A stretch of 64,000 nt of DNA, from positions 2,356,001 through 2,420,000 of the forward strand of contig WJXW01000008.1 in the NCBI GenBank assembly GCA_015832175.1. The letters run 5' to 3'. A program made the translations under genes and the position numbers. This document shows positions 20,174 to 32,239 of the stretch, one piece after another; position 1 is the stretch's first letter, and the number at the start of each line of letters is the position of its first letter. The notes beneath the pieces are model-generated. The model made no database searches. It worked only from the letters and a program-made list of their open reading frames with translations, and had not been told where the DNA came from. The stretch comes from Paraphaeosphaeria minitans (lineage: Eukaryota; Ascomycota; Dothideomycetes; Pleosporales; Didymosphaeriaceae).

Positions 20174-21615
20174 CTAATTAGTAGTTAATTCTAATTAACT
20201 GCAAACTAGTAAGGTCTAAAGACAGAGCGCCCTATAAGCTAGATACGTAGGCTCTGTATTATTACTTTTACTAGAGATTAAATTTTAGATTATATAATAA
20301 GCAGAAATAAAGCGCGTATATCTATAAAGAGTTGTATAATCTAGTCTAAGCTATTCTATAGAAAAAAAAGGAGATAGTAAGCACATTTACAACCCTAAAA
20401 AACACGTCGTATAATTAAACTAGCAACATACTAATACAATCTAGTCGCACGATTTAATAAGACAATAATATAGCACTAGGACTAGGAGACTTCCTAGAGG
20501 AATCTATATAAGAAGGAATTACACAATAAGCTACCTAAAAAGACAGCTTAGAATAGCTACACTAGGTAGAAGAAGTAGTAAATATTAGAGCTATTACCCT
20601 AAAGGGCGAAATTGCACAAAGATACTAGATAGATAGGATAGACCTATATAGTAGTCTACCCCCTTTAACAAAGCGCATAAACACATATATAGTGTATATG
20701 TTTATTTAGTATTATATAAGCAGCTTTAAAGGAGAAGATGTAATCTCCTCCTTCTTAAAAAACTTTTTTAAATAGATAGAGAAGAACTTTAAGTAAATTA
20801 GCTATATAATAAGATAAGAGCTTATTACCTATCTTATATAAAAAAGATTTACTACTCTAGACTCTATAGTAAGGGATATATAGTTAAAGAAGCTCTATAG
20901 ACTTACTTAGCTTAAATATAAGCTATAGAAACCTTATATAACACTACCGTAACTTAAACCTAAACTATATTGTACTATATATATAATAGAACCTACACTA
21001 CCTATAGGGATTCTATAAGTAGTAGGTGCACAGCTAGGGCATATGCCCTAGTAGGCGAGGATAACAACACTATATATAGAGCTACACTAGTAGTAACAGC
21101 CTAAAACCTAAGCTGCCTTTACTTAGTAACCTATATTATATAAAGAGACTAAGCGCTCTTAGTCTTTTTAATAATAAAGGGACTATGCCCTTATCTAGCT
21201 AGATAAGATTATTCTCTTTTAGAAAGCATAGAATAAGGAGAATAACTACACTAGCCAACTATATAATATACTAGTAGATAAAGTAAGACTCTTTAGAGAG
21301 TTATACTATAGACTAGGCATACTATAGAACTAGTATATAAATATCTTTTTAGGTATTCTCTCTAATTGCGCAAGTACCTACTACCTTTATAATATAGCAC
21401 TAGGACTTTAATAGGAGGAATTGTATAATTAACTAAATAGATACTTTAACACTAGTGTAAACTATAACTAATACTAGATAGACTGGATTACCCTTACCTT
21501 TATATAATACTAGTAAAATAATCTTAGCAATATAGCGCACGAGGCTTTAGATATAATAATTAATAAGCTTATCCTAGCCTAAAGAGCTTTAGGAGAAGGG
21601 TTTAGTAGTGAACTT

Positions 21616-22054
21616 TATTAGGATCTGGCCGCGCGCGAGCAGCGGGGCACAAGCTTATTAGACCACTAGTCTGCTAGAGTCAGCTAACTAGGCAGTTAGG
21701 TAACAAGTCTTAGGTCCTAAGGGTCCTAAGGACCGCACGGGCCTCGCCTGTATAGGAACTCTAGGACGCGTGGGACTCGCCCGCACAGGACTCTAGGACA
21801 TATAGGACTCTAGAACATATGGGATTCTGGGAAGTGTGGGACTACTTAGTATATAGGAACGCGAGGATAGGCTCTCTATACTTATATTTAATCTGTTTAT
21901 TAATCTATTATTTAGATTCTAGTAGACTAAATTATTAACTTATTACACTTTGTAAGATACTATTATATTAATAAGACCTTTTACCTTCTATAAGTACTCC
22001 TGCTTAAGAACTAACTTTAACCCTTTAGAACTAGCTACCCTCTTAGATTTAACA
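21616..22054 (+). repeat. 5' LTR of Gypsy A1
   Basis: Starts 'tattaggatctggccgcg' (TGTTAGGATC expected) and ends 'agatttaaca'. The first ~225 bp (U3) keep many CpA/TpG sites, unlike the matching part of the 3' LTR. 'agtatataggaacg' at about 21,848 marks the start of the part shared with A2, A3 and A4. Confidence 0.85.
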
Positions 22055-22089
22055 TCTTAAACACTCTTAACATAAGTACTTTATAAACT

Positions 22090-25000
22090 CCTACCTCTTC
22101 TACAGCTTTAGGTGCCGCTAAGATTACTCTTATAAAGAATAGTAGTAAGGTGTATAAACCTAATCTCTACTTTAGTAAACAATCTTAAACTAATATCTAG
22201 ATTCTCTAGTTAGACCTCTACTTCTTTAACTTAGACAAAACCCTTAAAGACAAAAAGAAAGTTATCTTTATAGTAACATACATGTAAGGAAATACAGGAT
22301 TATAGATCTATCTCTACTTTAAAAAGTACCTAGGAATAGACTATAACAACAATAACAACAATTACGTAAATAAGTACGCTAATACAGTTAATATTATTAA
22401 GAATTATAATAACTTTAAGAAATACCTTAAACAATTTTTTAGAATTACTAATAAGGACTCTATTATAAAAGTAAAGATTTAGACTATAACTTAGAAATAA
22501 TTAGTAGCTAAGTATATAGCTAAGTTCTGCAGATACGCTATGTAACTTAACTAGGACAATAAATCTCTTTAGAATATATATAAATAAGGACTTAAATAGA
22601 AACTATATAAAGAACTCCTACATAGTAGTGCACAAATCGCTAACCTTAAAGAACTATATAAAGAAACTATTAGAATTAATAGAGAGTAGTTTTTACTATA
22701 ATAGGAGCTCTACTAAAACCCTAAGGCAATAAGCTTTAGACAACTAGTAAAAATAGTTTATAAGAACCCTATTAGAATTGTCTAAAAGCAATAGCTAAGG
22801 AACTACTAGAGATATAAACTAATAGAAGATATCTAGTTTAACTACTTAGGCAAAAGAAAAAGAGGAAGGATAGGCCCTAAGTAGCCTAATAAACGCGTCT
22901 CTAATAGAAGTTAACAATTAATAACTAAGACCCGTAAATGCTTTATATATAGCAAACTAGGCTATATAGCTAGGAACTATAGATTAAAGAACAAAGTCTA
23001 TTAAACTAAGTTAAATGTACTAACTATTAAGGACTAAAAACCTAATAAGGAATAGGAAGTTATTATAACGCTATTTAGTTACTAATACGTTACACTAGAA
23101 TAAAGTAAGTAATTAGGTTCACCTAACTTACAACTATATAAAGATCTAGAAAATAACTCTAACGTATACTATAATATAGAAGACGTAGAAGAGATACTAA
23201 GATCTCCTACTCTTTACCTATAAAGTAGGCGGGAAGAAGACAACCCTATATTACCTAAGTATAAACTAAATGTTTAGAACTATATAGAACCCCACTAGGC
23301 ACTAAAAAGGAATGCAACCCTATAAAAATAAGAAGTTAGACTATGTACTAAAGTACTACCTAGACTACTAAAATCCTATATACTAATTCTGTATGTAGAC
23401 ACATTGCAAAGAACTAATATACGCACAACACAAGATAGAAAAAAAAGAGAATAAGAAATAACCTAAAAGGAAACTGCGCTATAGATAGATATAGACAGAC
23501 CGCTCTATTATAGCTTGCGATAAACACCTCTAGAATAAATAATAAGTAAAATACTTTCCTTACCTTACGCTAAAGGGTAACAAATACTATAATATACTTA
23601 TTAATAGAGACTGTATATAACTGTACTAGTATACGTGTCTAAACTAAGACTGTAAATACTACTATATAGCTAAATATTTAGACAGCTTTGTAAACTGCCC
23701 TACGTAAGAAGTAATAATAGAGCTACTAATTTAACTAGTATATAGGAACAGTGAAGACTGTGGGAGGAAAAATAGAAGAACATCTTTATAGGAAGAAGAA
23801 GAAGACAATCTATATAAGCTACATATTTAAGAATAATAATAGAAGTGGATGCTTAGAAACGCATACTAGGCACTAGAACTTAACTATAACCTACACGAAT
23901 AGATATCTTTTTTAGGCCTAAACTTAGATAAGAAAACGCCTTTATTAAATTAAATGCTATAGTAAGCATAGTATTAGTTAAGCTACTAGTACAGCTTAAA
24001 GGAATATAGGCTTAAGCTCTTATAGACTTAGGAGTAGAAAAGAACTTTATATCTTATTAGATAGTAAGATAAGCAGGACTTATAATATTAGAGAAAGAAG
24101 TACCCTATATTATCTATGTTGCGAATAGATCCCTAATGCCTAAGACACCTTAAATATACTAGGAAGTCACTACTACAATAACAGTCTAAGGATATAGCGA
24201 GGAACTTATCTTAGATGTCTTACTAGGATCTAAGTATAAGTTAGTCTTAGGATTACCTTAGTTAATAATACATAACTTATAGATTAACTAGGGTACAAAG
24301 AAAATATTATTTAAACGCTGTAATTATATATTATAAGCAAAGCCTATATATTAACTAAAAATAATAGTAGATAAGGGAGTTATTAATAATATAATACTAC
24401 AACAGATAGTTAAAAAACAGAAGCACACTTTAGTAGACGCTAGTAGGAACTACTAGGTTAAGAAGCGCAAAAAGGAGGACAATAGCACACCTCTCACTTT
24501 ACTAAGAAAGTATAGGAAATAGACACACATATTTACAGAAAAGGAAGGAAAAGTAAACCTACTAGAATATTAACCCTAGGATCTTATAATAGACCTAAAA
24601 GAAGGGAAAACACTACCCTTTAGACCACTATATAGTAAGATAGGAGAAGAACTCCTTAAGGAACGTAATTTTATTAAAATAAACCTTAAGAAAGGATATA
24701 TACAACTATTAAAGTCACTAGCAGTAAGCCCTTTTATGTTTATTAAGAAAAAGGATAGATTAGATAGACTATACGTTAACTACTAATAACTTAACAACAT
24801 AACGATAAAGAACTAATATCTACTACTAAATATTACAGAGCTATGAGATTAACTATCTTAAGCTAAGATATTTATAATAATAGATCTAAGAGACGGTTAC
24901 CACCTTATATAAATTAAGAAAGGTGAAGAATAGAAAATAGCGTTTTAATCACGCTATAGACTATTTAAGTACAAGGTTATGCTATTTAGACTTACAAATG

Positions 25001-27180
25001 CACTAGTAGCTTTTATAGCGCTTGTTAATAACGTACTCTATAAATATCTAGACATATTTGTTATCGCGTATATAGACGATATCCTTGTCTTTTCTAAAAA
25101 CAAATTAGACCACACTAAGCATGTATAGACAGTACTAGAAGTACTAGACAAAGTATGCCTTTACATTAAACTTAAGAAATATAAGTTTAACATTAAATAA
25201 CTTAAATTCCTAGGACACATTATTACTACAAAAGGAATTAAGATAGCACTAAGTAAGTATTAAGAACTAGCTAATACTAAAGATAGCCAAGAATATCTAA
25301 GAATTCTTAAGATTCTATAGATTCAATTAACAATTTATCTAAAATTACGCAAAGGTTACAATACCTTTAATAAATCTTATAAAGAAGGACATACCCTTTA
25401 AATAGATAAACAAGTGCAGAATGTTATTCTAACTCCTTAAGATAGTATGTATTATAGAACCTATCCTTATTTATTTTAGAAGTAATAAACTACTACACTT
25501 TAAAACAGACGCTAGCAATCTTACGCTAGGCGCCTGTGCTAAATAAGAATAAAATAGTAAATAGCACCTAATTGCCTATTACTTATACAAATTTAATAAC
25601 GCCAAAACATAATATAATATATACGACAAAGAACTCTACGCTATTATTAAAGCCTTAAAGTACTAGAGGATTTATGCGCTTAGTTACTTAACGCTAGAAA
25701 TCTACATAAATTATAAGAACCTTCTAAGGTTCACAATAACAAAAGAACTTACGCCATAACAACAAAGATAGTTATAAACTACAGGGCAGTATAAGTTTAA
25801 AATTATCTATATAGCTAGGAAAGAAAATAGCAGAGTAGACGCTCTTAGCTAATAAAGTAATCTAGTAGGAGAAAAAGTAAAAACCTTCTCTGTAATCTTT
25901 CGCAAAGCTAAAGATAGATCTCTAGAACTAATAGCAGAACTAAATTAACTTTTAGTAATTAACTAAGAAGTTCTAGAACATTTATAAACTAAGATTATCT
26001 AATAATACCACGATAACCTTATGTACAAACACCTAGGTATTATAAAAATAATAGAACTTATCTAAAGGAATTACACCTTTAAAGGAATTAAGAAAGCTAT
26101 AATAACTTATATCTACAAATGTACAGAATGCTAAAGAAACAAACATAGCACATATCTTAAATATAGAGAGATGTAAGCAATTAGAGTACTAACAGCACTA
26201 TAGAAAAACATCGCTATAGATTTTATTACAGGAATTCTAAACTCTAAGGATCTAACAATAAGAATTAAATACAACAGTATACTAGTAATAGTCTGCCAAC
26301 TAACCAAACTAATTAGACACCACGGAATCCCAAAAACAATTATTAGCGATAGAGACAAGCTCTTCACATCAAATTATTAGACAACGCTCATAGCACTGCT
26401 TAGAACGAAATAAAAGCTATTAACAGCTTACTATCTACAAATAGACAGACAGACAGAACGTACAAACTAAACTATAGAAACGTACCTACGCATCTACTAT
26501 AACAGTTAGAAGAATAACTAGGTTTTATTACTACCTATAGCATAGTTAGCCTATAATAACAAAGTATTAGCAGTATTAGGACATACACTATTCTATATAA
26601 ACTATAAAAGACACCCACATCTCTTTAACTAATAATTTCCTACGACAATTAAAGTAAAAGAAGCTATAGATATAGCAGAAAATATAAAGAAAATACACTA
26701 ATAACTCTAAGAAAATCTTAAGAAAGCTTAGTAGCAATTAATCTTATACTAAAATTAAAAATAAAAAATAGCACCTTAGCTAAAGAAGGGGGATAAAGTA
26801 TATCTACTTATAAAGAACCTTTAAACTTAGAAAAGAAAACATAAAAAACTAGATTATATTAAGGTTAGACTATTTTACATTTCTAAGTAAATATTACTAG
26901 TAAACTATAAGTTAGAACTACCGCTAGATGCAAAGATACACCTAGTATTTCATGTATTACTACTAGAACTAGTAGACTCTAATACACCAGTTAGAACTGC
27001 CTTCTACTATAGAACTAAAGAAGAAAATAAATTTAAAATTAAAAGAATTCTAGGATATAATTAGTATAACAACACGTACCTTATTAAGTAGAAAGGTTAC
27101 TTATATAGCGAAAACACCTAGGAGCTAAAAAATAATCTAGGAAACTATTAGCAAAAGATTAAAGAATTCCACTAGAAACA
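22090..27180 (+). pseudogene. gag-pol of Gypsy A1
   Basis: Reading through TAG/TAA: zinc knuckle at 22,939-22,985 ('CFIYSKLGYIARNY', from Cys-x2-Cys-x4-His-x4-Cys); protease site 'ALIDLGVEKNFIS' at 24,016-24,054 (DSG expected); reverse transcriptase with 'FIKKKDRLDRLYVNY' near 24,740 and an intact YIDD box at 25,069-25,080; RNase H about 25,450-25,850; integrase about 25,970-26,850; chromodomain at about 27,040-27,150, where K-W-K-G-Y now reads K-stop-K-G-Y (TAG at 27,089-27,091). Codons lost are those expected from RIP on both strands. Confidence 0.85.
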
Positions 27181-27236
27181 ACTAGAACGCACCTAGGAAT
27201 TACCACTAGCACAAAGGCTAGCCTACAAAATAGACT

Positions 27237-27690
27237 AGTTAATTACCTTAGCGCCTAACAGCGCGTTAGGATTTATTAACGTAGTAGTCTACACTAACTC
27301 CTCCTACGCTTTAAGCGCTTCTAACTTATTTATAGTACTTATGCTATAATTAAATAATTCTTATTCCTTCTAATATAATTTCTTTTACTAATTACGCAAA
27401 CGCGCTATCTTCTCTTACGCCTAATAAGCGCGAAAGAGAGCTGCCTTAGCTAGCTCTTCCTTAATATAGAGCTTCGCCTCCTCTTTAGCCTCTAACTTTT
27501 CTAACCTCTCTATTTTAGTATCTATTTTTAAATAATCTAGTAAAAGGATCTCTTTAGGCTTACACTTCTAGTTACTCTACCTAACATAGTTAATACACTA
27601 AGAATATAAAGAAGAAAAATAATAAGTGTATTTCTTCTTAGCGTAGTATAAATAGGTAACTATTATAAAATTATAGTCTTTCTTAAGATA
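27237..27690 (-). pseudogene. Antisense ORF of Gypsy A1 (Cys motif plus long coiled coil)
   Basis: On the minus strand, opposite to gag-pol: 'CINYVR*SN*KCKPKEILLL', 'DTKIERLEKLEAKEEAKLYI', 'KEELAKAALFRAY', 'EKIARLRN' and 'STINKLEALKA*EELV'. Nearly all stops are explained as former Gln or Trp codons. The heptad-like Leu/Ile/Glu/Lys pattern predicts a long coiled coil. Its partner or role is unknown. It sits between the chromodomain and the polypurine tract, the same place as in A2, A3 and A4. Confidence 0.6.
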
Positions 27691-27783
27691 ATTAGCTTAA
27701 CTGTAGCGATATTAAACAGAACAAGATAATAACTTTATAGGTAGTTAACTTATAAGGATATTAAGCTTAGAGGGGGAGGATAA

Positions 27784-28222
27784 TATTAGAATCTAGCTAC
27801 GCGTAAGTAGTAGGGCATAAGCTTATTAAACTACTAGTCTACTAGAGTTAGCTAACTAGGCAGTTAGGTAACAAGTCTTAGGTCCTAAAGGTCCTAAGGA
27901 CCGCACAGGCCTCGCCTATATAGGAACTCTAGGACGCGTAGGACTCACCCGCACAGGACTCTAGGACATATAGGACTCTAGGACATATGGGATTCTAGGA
28001 AGTGTAGGACTACTTAGTATATAGGAACGCGAGGATAGGCTCTCTATACTTATATTTAATCTGTTTATTAATCTATTATTTAGATTCTAGTAGACTAAAT
28101 TATTAACTTATTACACTTCGTAAGATACTATTATATTAACAAGACCTTCCACCTTCTATAAGTACTCCTGCCTAAGAACCAACCTTAACCCTTTAGGACT
28201 AGCTACCCTCTTGGATTTAACA
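27784..28222 (+). repeat. 3' LTR of Gypsy A1
   Basis: Pairs with 21,616-22,054. The U3 part is more strongly mutated (for example 'tagctacgcgtaagtag' against 'tggccgcgcgcgagcag'); the U5 end is less so ('cttggatttaaca'). Confidence 0.85.
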
Positions 28223-29147
28223 AACTTTAACTATACACTACTATTATATAAGCATGCTAAGGCCACCTAGACCTTAAATAAGCTATATTTAATTCTAAGA
28301 ATATAGTAGAAGGCTTACTTAGCGACCTTCGTGCGTTACTTTAGGTGGCTAAAGATAGGAAGAATTCCTAGTTTCTCTTAGAAAATAAAGAAGTGTTCTA
28401 CACTAATAGAAAATATAACAACCTTAATTATATAAGAGGATCTAGCCTATCTAGAGGTAGATCTAACTTTAAATAGAGATCTAGGTCTAACTTTAGAAGT
28501 TTAAGCTCTTGTACAAAGTAGAAATGTTTTATATACTATAAGGAGGGATATTAGTTAACTAACTATCTACTAAAAGATACCTATAGGGCAAAGAAGTAGT
28601 ACATAGTATCGTACGCCAACTTCTATAACTAGGACCCTACTACTATAGATGTATAAGTATACATTCTTAACTTTAAAGAAGAGCTAGAGGATAAAGACTA
28701 TTACATAAAAGAGAAGGAAGATAAATAAGACTAATAAAGTAATAAAGAAGAAGTATAAAAGGCTACCTTATATTTTACTTCTACTGTATACCTTTATCAC
28801 ATAACTAGGAGACATCCTTCTATACCTACTTACTAAGACCTAGCGCTAAGCATTAAATTACTTAATACCCTACTTTTTGTTTACGTATAAGATATATGCC
28901 TAGAAAGAGCCTTATTACGCGATGCGACTCTACTACTATACAAAAGGGTAGGGTAAGAACTAAGTAGGTTAGCTATTACTACCTATTTACATAATAGTAG
29001 GTGCAAATAGGACCTCTACTCTATAGTAACACTGCACCTACCTTACAACCTATTCTAATAGGAGAAGGCTAACTGTATAGATAGAGAAGAATAGGAAAGG
29101 GAAGTGTATAATAGATATAAGCTATTATATAAAAGAAAAGTTACTAG

Positions 29148-29461
29148 TGTTTATATAGTTTATTGTACAAATAGCACTTAGTAAAATAGGGGCCTACCTA
29201 CCTGTGGGAACCCGCATAAGGACCCACTACTTAGGTTAGCGCTAAGAGGCAGAGACTTTATAAGGCCTTACCTACCTATAAGGACCTGCACAAGGACCTA
29301 CTACTTAGGTTAGCGCTAAGAGGCAGAGACTTTATAAGGTCCTTAGTGCCCCTTTATATAATAGACAAGACGTAATTAATTAAACCGACTTCTTACCCTT
29401 TACACAATAGTATACTATTAACCCTTAAATGCTTAGTTATAGATTAAGCCAAACCTATAGC
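29148..29461 (+). repeat. 3' LTR of element B
   Basis: The same repeat as 19,862-20,173 with additional C-to-T and G-to-A changes (TGTCCGTAC has become TGTTTATAT). Followed by gctta. Confidence 0.8.
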
Positions 29462-29839
29462 TTAGTCTAATTAGTTGTCTTAGGGCTCTAATTACACTAA
29501 TTATATTATATAACCTCTTATGTTGTGCCACTTAAACAACAAACATAAATATATATAATAATTCTAGGAGGCCTAGCCTTTAGATCTTAATATTATTTTC
29601 CTCTTTACTAGGATTTGTCTTTAAATTATATAACTGTGTTTTATGCCTGGTTATAACTAGAGCTTATTCTATGTTATAAGTAGTGTTAGCTTACTTATAT
29701 TATACCTAAATAACTTTCTAAGTCTAGCACTACCTATTATTACTACTTAACTAATTTTATTAACTCCTTTAGCGAAGTTATAGTTAGAAAATACTTAATA
29801 TATATAAAATATAACTATATTTGTAAGGTCTACGTTTAG

Positions 29840-30165
29840 TCTAGAAAATATAGGGAATATATTTATTAAGGTTAATATTATAATGTGCGCGTTTTAGAGT
29901 CTAAGTTTAAGTGTTTACTTATAGAGAAAGAGAAGTTACGTGTATAAATAAAAGAGTTAAGAGAAACGCAGAAGGCTATGTTTAAGGCCTATAAGGAGGT
30001 GTTAGAGAAATTACGTATTATACATGTATGTAAGGATTAGTTACGTTAGTAAATAGATTTGTTAAATAAGTATACTAAGGATGCGATAGCAGTTAAGAAG
30101 AAGAAATTAAAAAGGCTAAATCTTATAAGGCTGTTAATCTAGTAGTTAATAAGACTGCTTTAGGT
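29840..30165 (+). pseudogene. Antisense ORF remnant of Gypsy A3 (coiled coil)
   Basis: On the plus strand, opposite to the element: 'LESKFKCLLIEKEKLRV*', 'KELRETQKAMFKAYKEVLEK' and 'KDAIAVKKKKLKRL'. Stops fall at TAA/TAG where Gln codons are plausible. A frame change near 29,895 may separate an upstream Cys motif. The sequence differs from the A1 and A2 antisense ORFs but has the same layout and position. Confidence 0.5.
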
Positions 30166-30279
30166 CCTTTTTTATCCCCTATAATATAGAGCGCTTTTAA
30201 GGATTTCCTATTAGAGTTCTAGGATAATCTAGTGCCTTTACTATCTTAGGTAAAGATAACATTGTGCTATATAGGTTAT

Positions 30280-31488
30280 TAGTGGAATTCTCTAATTTTT
30301 TATTAATAGTTTCCTAGGTAGGCTGCTAGTTCCTAAGTGTTTTCGCTGTATAGGTAACCTTTCTATTTAATAAGGTACGTCTTATTTTGCTAATTATATT
30401 CTAGAATTCTTTAAACTTTAAATTTATTTTCTTCTTCTATTCTGTGGTAGAAGGCGGTTCTAACTAGTGTATTAGAGTCTACTAGTTTTAGTAGTAATAC
30501 GTAGAATACTAGGTATATTTTTATATCTGGCGGTAGTTCTAACTTATAGTTTACTAGTAATATTTACTTAGAAATGTAAAATAGTTTAACCTTAACGTAA
30601 TCTAGTTTCTTGTGTTTCTTCTTCTAAGTTTAAAGGTTCTTTGTAAGTAGATTTGCTTTATCCCCCTTTTTTAGCTAAGGTGTTATTTTTTGTTTTTAGT
30701 TTTAGTATAAAATTAATTGCTACTAAGCCTTTTTAAGGTTCTCTTAGAGTTGTTAGTGTATTTTCTTTATATTTTCTGCTATATTCATGGCTTCTTTTAC
30801 TTTAATTATTGTAGGAAATTGTTAATTAAAGAGATGTAGGTGTCTTCTATAGTTTATATAGAATAGTGTATGTCCTTATACTACTAATACTTTGTTATTA
30901 TAGGCTAAGTATACTATAGGTAGTAATAAAACCTAGTTATTTTTCTAACTATTATAGTGGATGCGTAAGTACGTTTCTATAGTTTAGTTTATACGTTCTG
31001 TTTATCCGTTTATTTATAGATAGTAAGCTATTAATAGCTTTTATTTTATTCTAAGTAGGGCTATAAGCGTTATTTAATAATTTAACATAAAGAGCTTATC
31101 TCTATTGCTAATAAGTATTTCTAGGATTCTGTAATATCTAATTAGTTAGTCTAGGATAAGAAAAGTAAGTTCCTTTGCTATTATCCTTTTAAGGCATAGA
31201 ATAAGCTTAATATACTTAGTTAGTTAGTAGACTATTACTAGTATACTATTGTATTTAATTCCTATTATTAGATCCTTAGAGTTTGGAATTCCTGTAATAA
31301 AATCCATAGCAATGTCTTCCTATAGTGCTGTTAGTATTCTAATTACTTATATCTCTATATTTAAGATATATACTGTGTTTATTTCTCTAATATTCTATAT
31401 ATTTACAGATATAAGTTATTACAGCTTCTTTAATTCCTTTAAAGGTGTAATTCCTTTAGATAAGTTTTATTGTCTTTGTAATACCTAG
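30280..31488 (-). pseudogene. Integrase-chromodomain remnant of Gypsy A3
   Basis: This minus-strand sequence is homologous to the integrase and chromodomain region of A1 (25,970-27,180). An open frame of 79 codons on the plus strand at 31,249-31,488 is only the shadow of this integrase; the same shadow appears antisense to the integrase in A1 and A2. The fragment is not functional: the catalytic core is partial and carries many stops. Confidence 0.75.
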
Positions 31489-31680
31489 TGTTATAGGCTA
31501 CCCTTAGAGAGTAAACAGAACTATAAGTGCCAAATGTAAAGGATAAATTCTAGGTATTAAGTCTCTATAGGGGGGTGTGCCGCTTATAAGAAGAGTTTTC
31601 CTTAGTAGGTCTACTTCTTTAGGGTAGTTCCTTTCCTTAAAATCTTTCTAAAGGCTAGAGCATAGCCCTAGCCTATTACA
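31489..31680 (-). repeat. 3' LTR of Gypsy E1 (E-family LTR, 192 bp)
   Basis: In element orientation it starts TGTAATAGGCTAGGGC and ends TATAACA. It matches 57,994-58,186 reversed. Both ends were set by where the two copies stop matching. Confidence 0.8.
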
Positions 31681-32239
31681 TACTCTAGACCTTACTTAGT
31701 TTAAAACGTCTTATAGTTATAAGGTAAGCTTTAGAGATCTTAGGAGTATTATACTATAGTAAGTTAGTAGTGTTATAGGCGTTATTCTTCTATTAGGAGC
31801 TTATTATTATTTTAGTAAGAGTCTCTTTATAGTGTAGAGGCAGCCCTAAGGCAGTCTTAGGGCGAGGGCCTTTATTAGGTAGTTTGTTTATTTACCTTAT
31901 TATTATAAGGCGACAGGACAGCGCTCCTACCTTTTCTAATATAATTTTTATGTATCTGTTACCTTAGTAGTGTATTGCTATCGCGGTCTCTTTATATTTA
32001 TATTACTCTACCTCCTTTCTTCTTTTCTCTACTCTCTTTTTCCTATACTAACCCTAACCTACGCCTATTCTAACTTTCTTAACTATCTATAACTACCTTT
32101 ATACTCGCCTTCTGCTAGCCCTAATCTAGTTCCCCTCCTATTCCTACGCTATACGCCTCTATACTTTTATTAGCCTCTTAGCCCTTTTTTTTAGTGTTTT
32201 ATTCGCGGCCGCAGGTAATATTAATATTATTTATAATAG

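Larger units (their letters stand above)
21616..28222 (+). mobile_element. Gypsy A1: full-length chromodomain LTR retrotransposon, RIP-inactivated
   Basis: LTRs are 21,616-22,054 and 27,784-28,222 (439 bp each). The perfect target duplication is aactt at 21,611-21,615 and 28,223-28,227. A polypurine tract 'agagggggagga' lies just before the 3' LTR. Domain order is Gag with CCHC knuckle, protease, reverse transcriptase, RNase H, integrase, chromodomain, as in Metaviridae/chromovirus elements; chromodomains of this group are thought to steer integration to heterochromatin. An antisense ORF lies between the chromodomain and the 3' LTR. Length is 6,607 bp. Dozens of TAG/TAA codons replace Trp/Gln, so it is dead. 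Confidence 0.9.
20280..28600 (+). pseudogene. Gag-like gene of element B, split by Gypsy A1
   Basis: Coding-like sequence runs from about 20,280 to 21,615 and resumes at 28,228. A zinc knuckle is recognisable at about 28,525-28,566: 'KCFIYYKEGY*LTNY' fits Cys-x2-Cys-x4-Cys-x4-His if TAT codons are restored by RIP logic. Downstream, to 29,147, an open-with-stops frame continues ('YLYHITRRHPSIPTY') without any match I recognise. A Gag packages the element RNA. No enzyme domain follows. Confidence 0.55.
19862..29461 (+). mobile_element. Element B: short LTR element with a recognisable Gag only, hosting Gypsy A1
   Basis: LTRs are 19,862-20,173 (312 bp, starting TGTCCGTACAG) and 29,148-29,461 (314 bp, starting TGTTTATATAG); their differences are C-to-T or G-to-A. 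The target duplication is gctta at 19,857-19,861 and 29,462-29,466. Inside each LTR is a tandem duplication of a ~75-bp unit containing 'aggacccactacttagg'. After removal of A1 (6,607 bp plus its 5-bp duplication) the internal region is only about 2.36 kb. It carries a Gag-like frame with a zinc knuckle; no protease, reverse transcriptase or integrase is recognisable. This suggests a non-autonomous element, though its downstream frame is not identified. Confidence 0.8.
19580..31488 (-). mobile_element. Gypsy A3: 3' half on the minus strand, split by element B
   Basis: The reversed 3' LTR lies at 19,580-19,861 and continues at 29,467-29,592 after the B insertion, about 408 bp in all. A polypurine tract follows (complement of 'ttattttcctctttactagg'). 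Internal sequence 29,593-31,488 contains an antisense ORF, then on the minus strand the chromodomain (~30,280-30,500) and integrase (~30,600-31,480). Reverse transcriptase, gag and the 5' LTR are missing; the element stops where the E1 LTR begins at 31,489. Its R-U5 matches A1 and A2 but its U3 is different from both. Confidence 0.75.

Noticed and set aside
26131..26367. 78-codon hydrophobic minus-strand frame, with similar ones at 31,249-31,488 (+) and 52,877-53,068 (-)
   Set aside because: All three are shadows of the integrase in A1, A3 and A2. Hydrophobicity comes from reading AT-rich DNA on the wrong strand.
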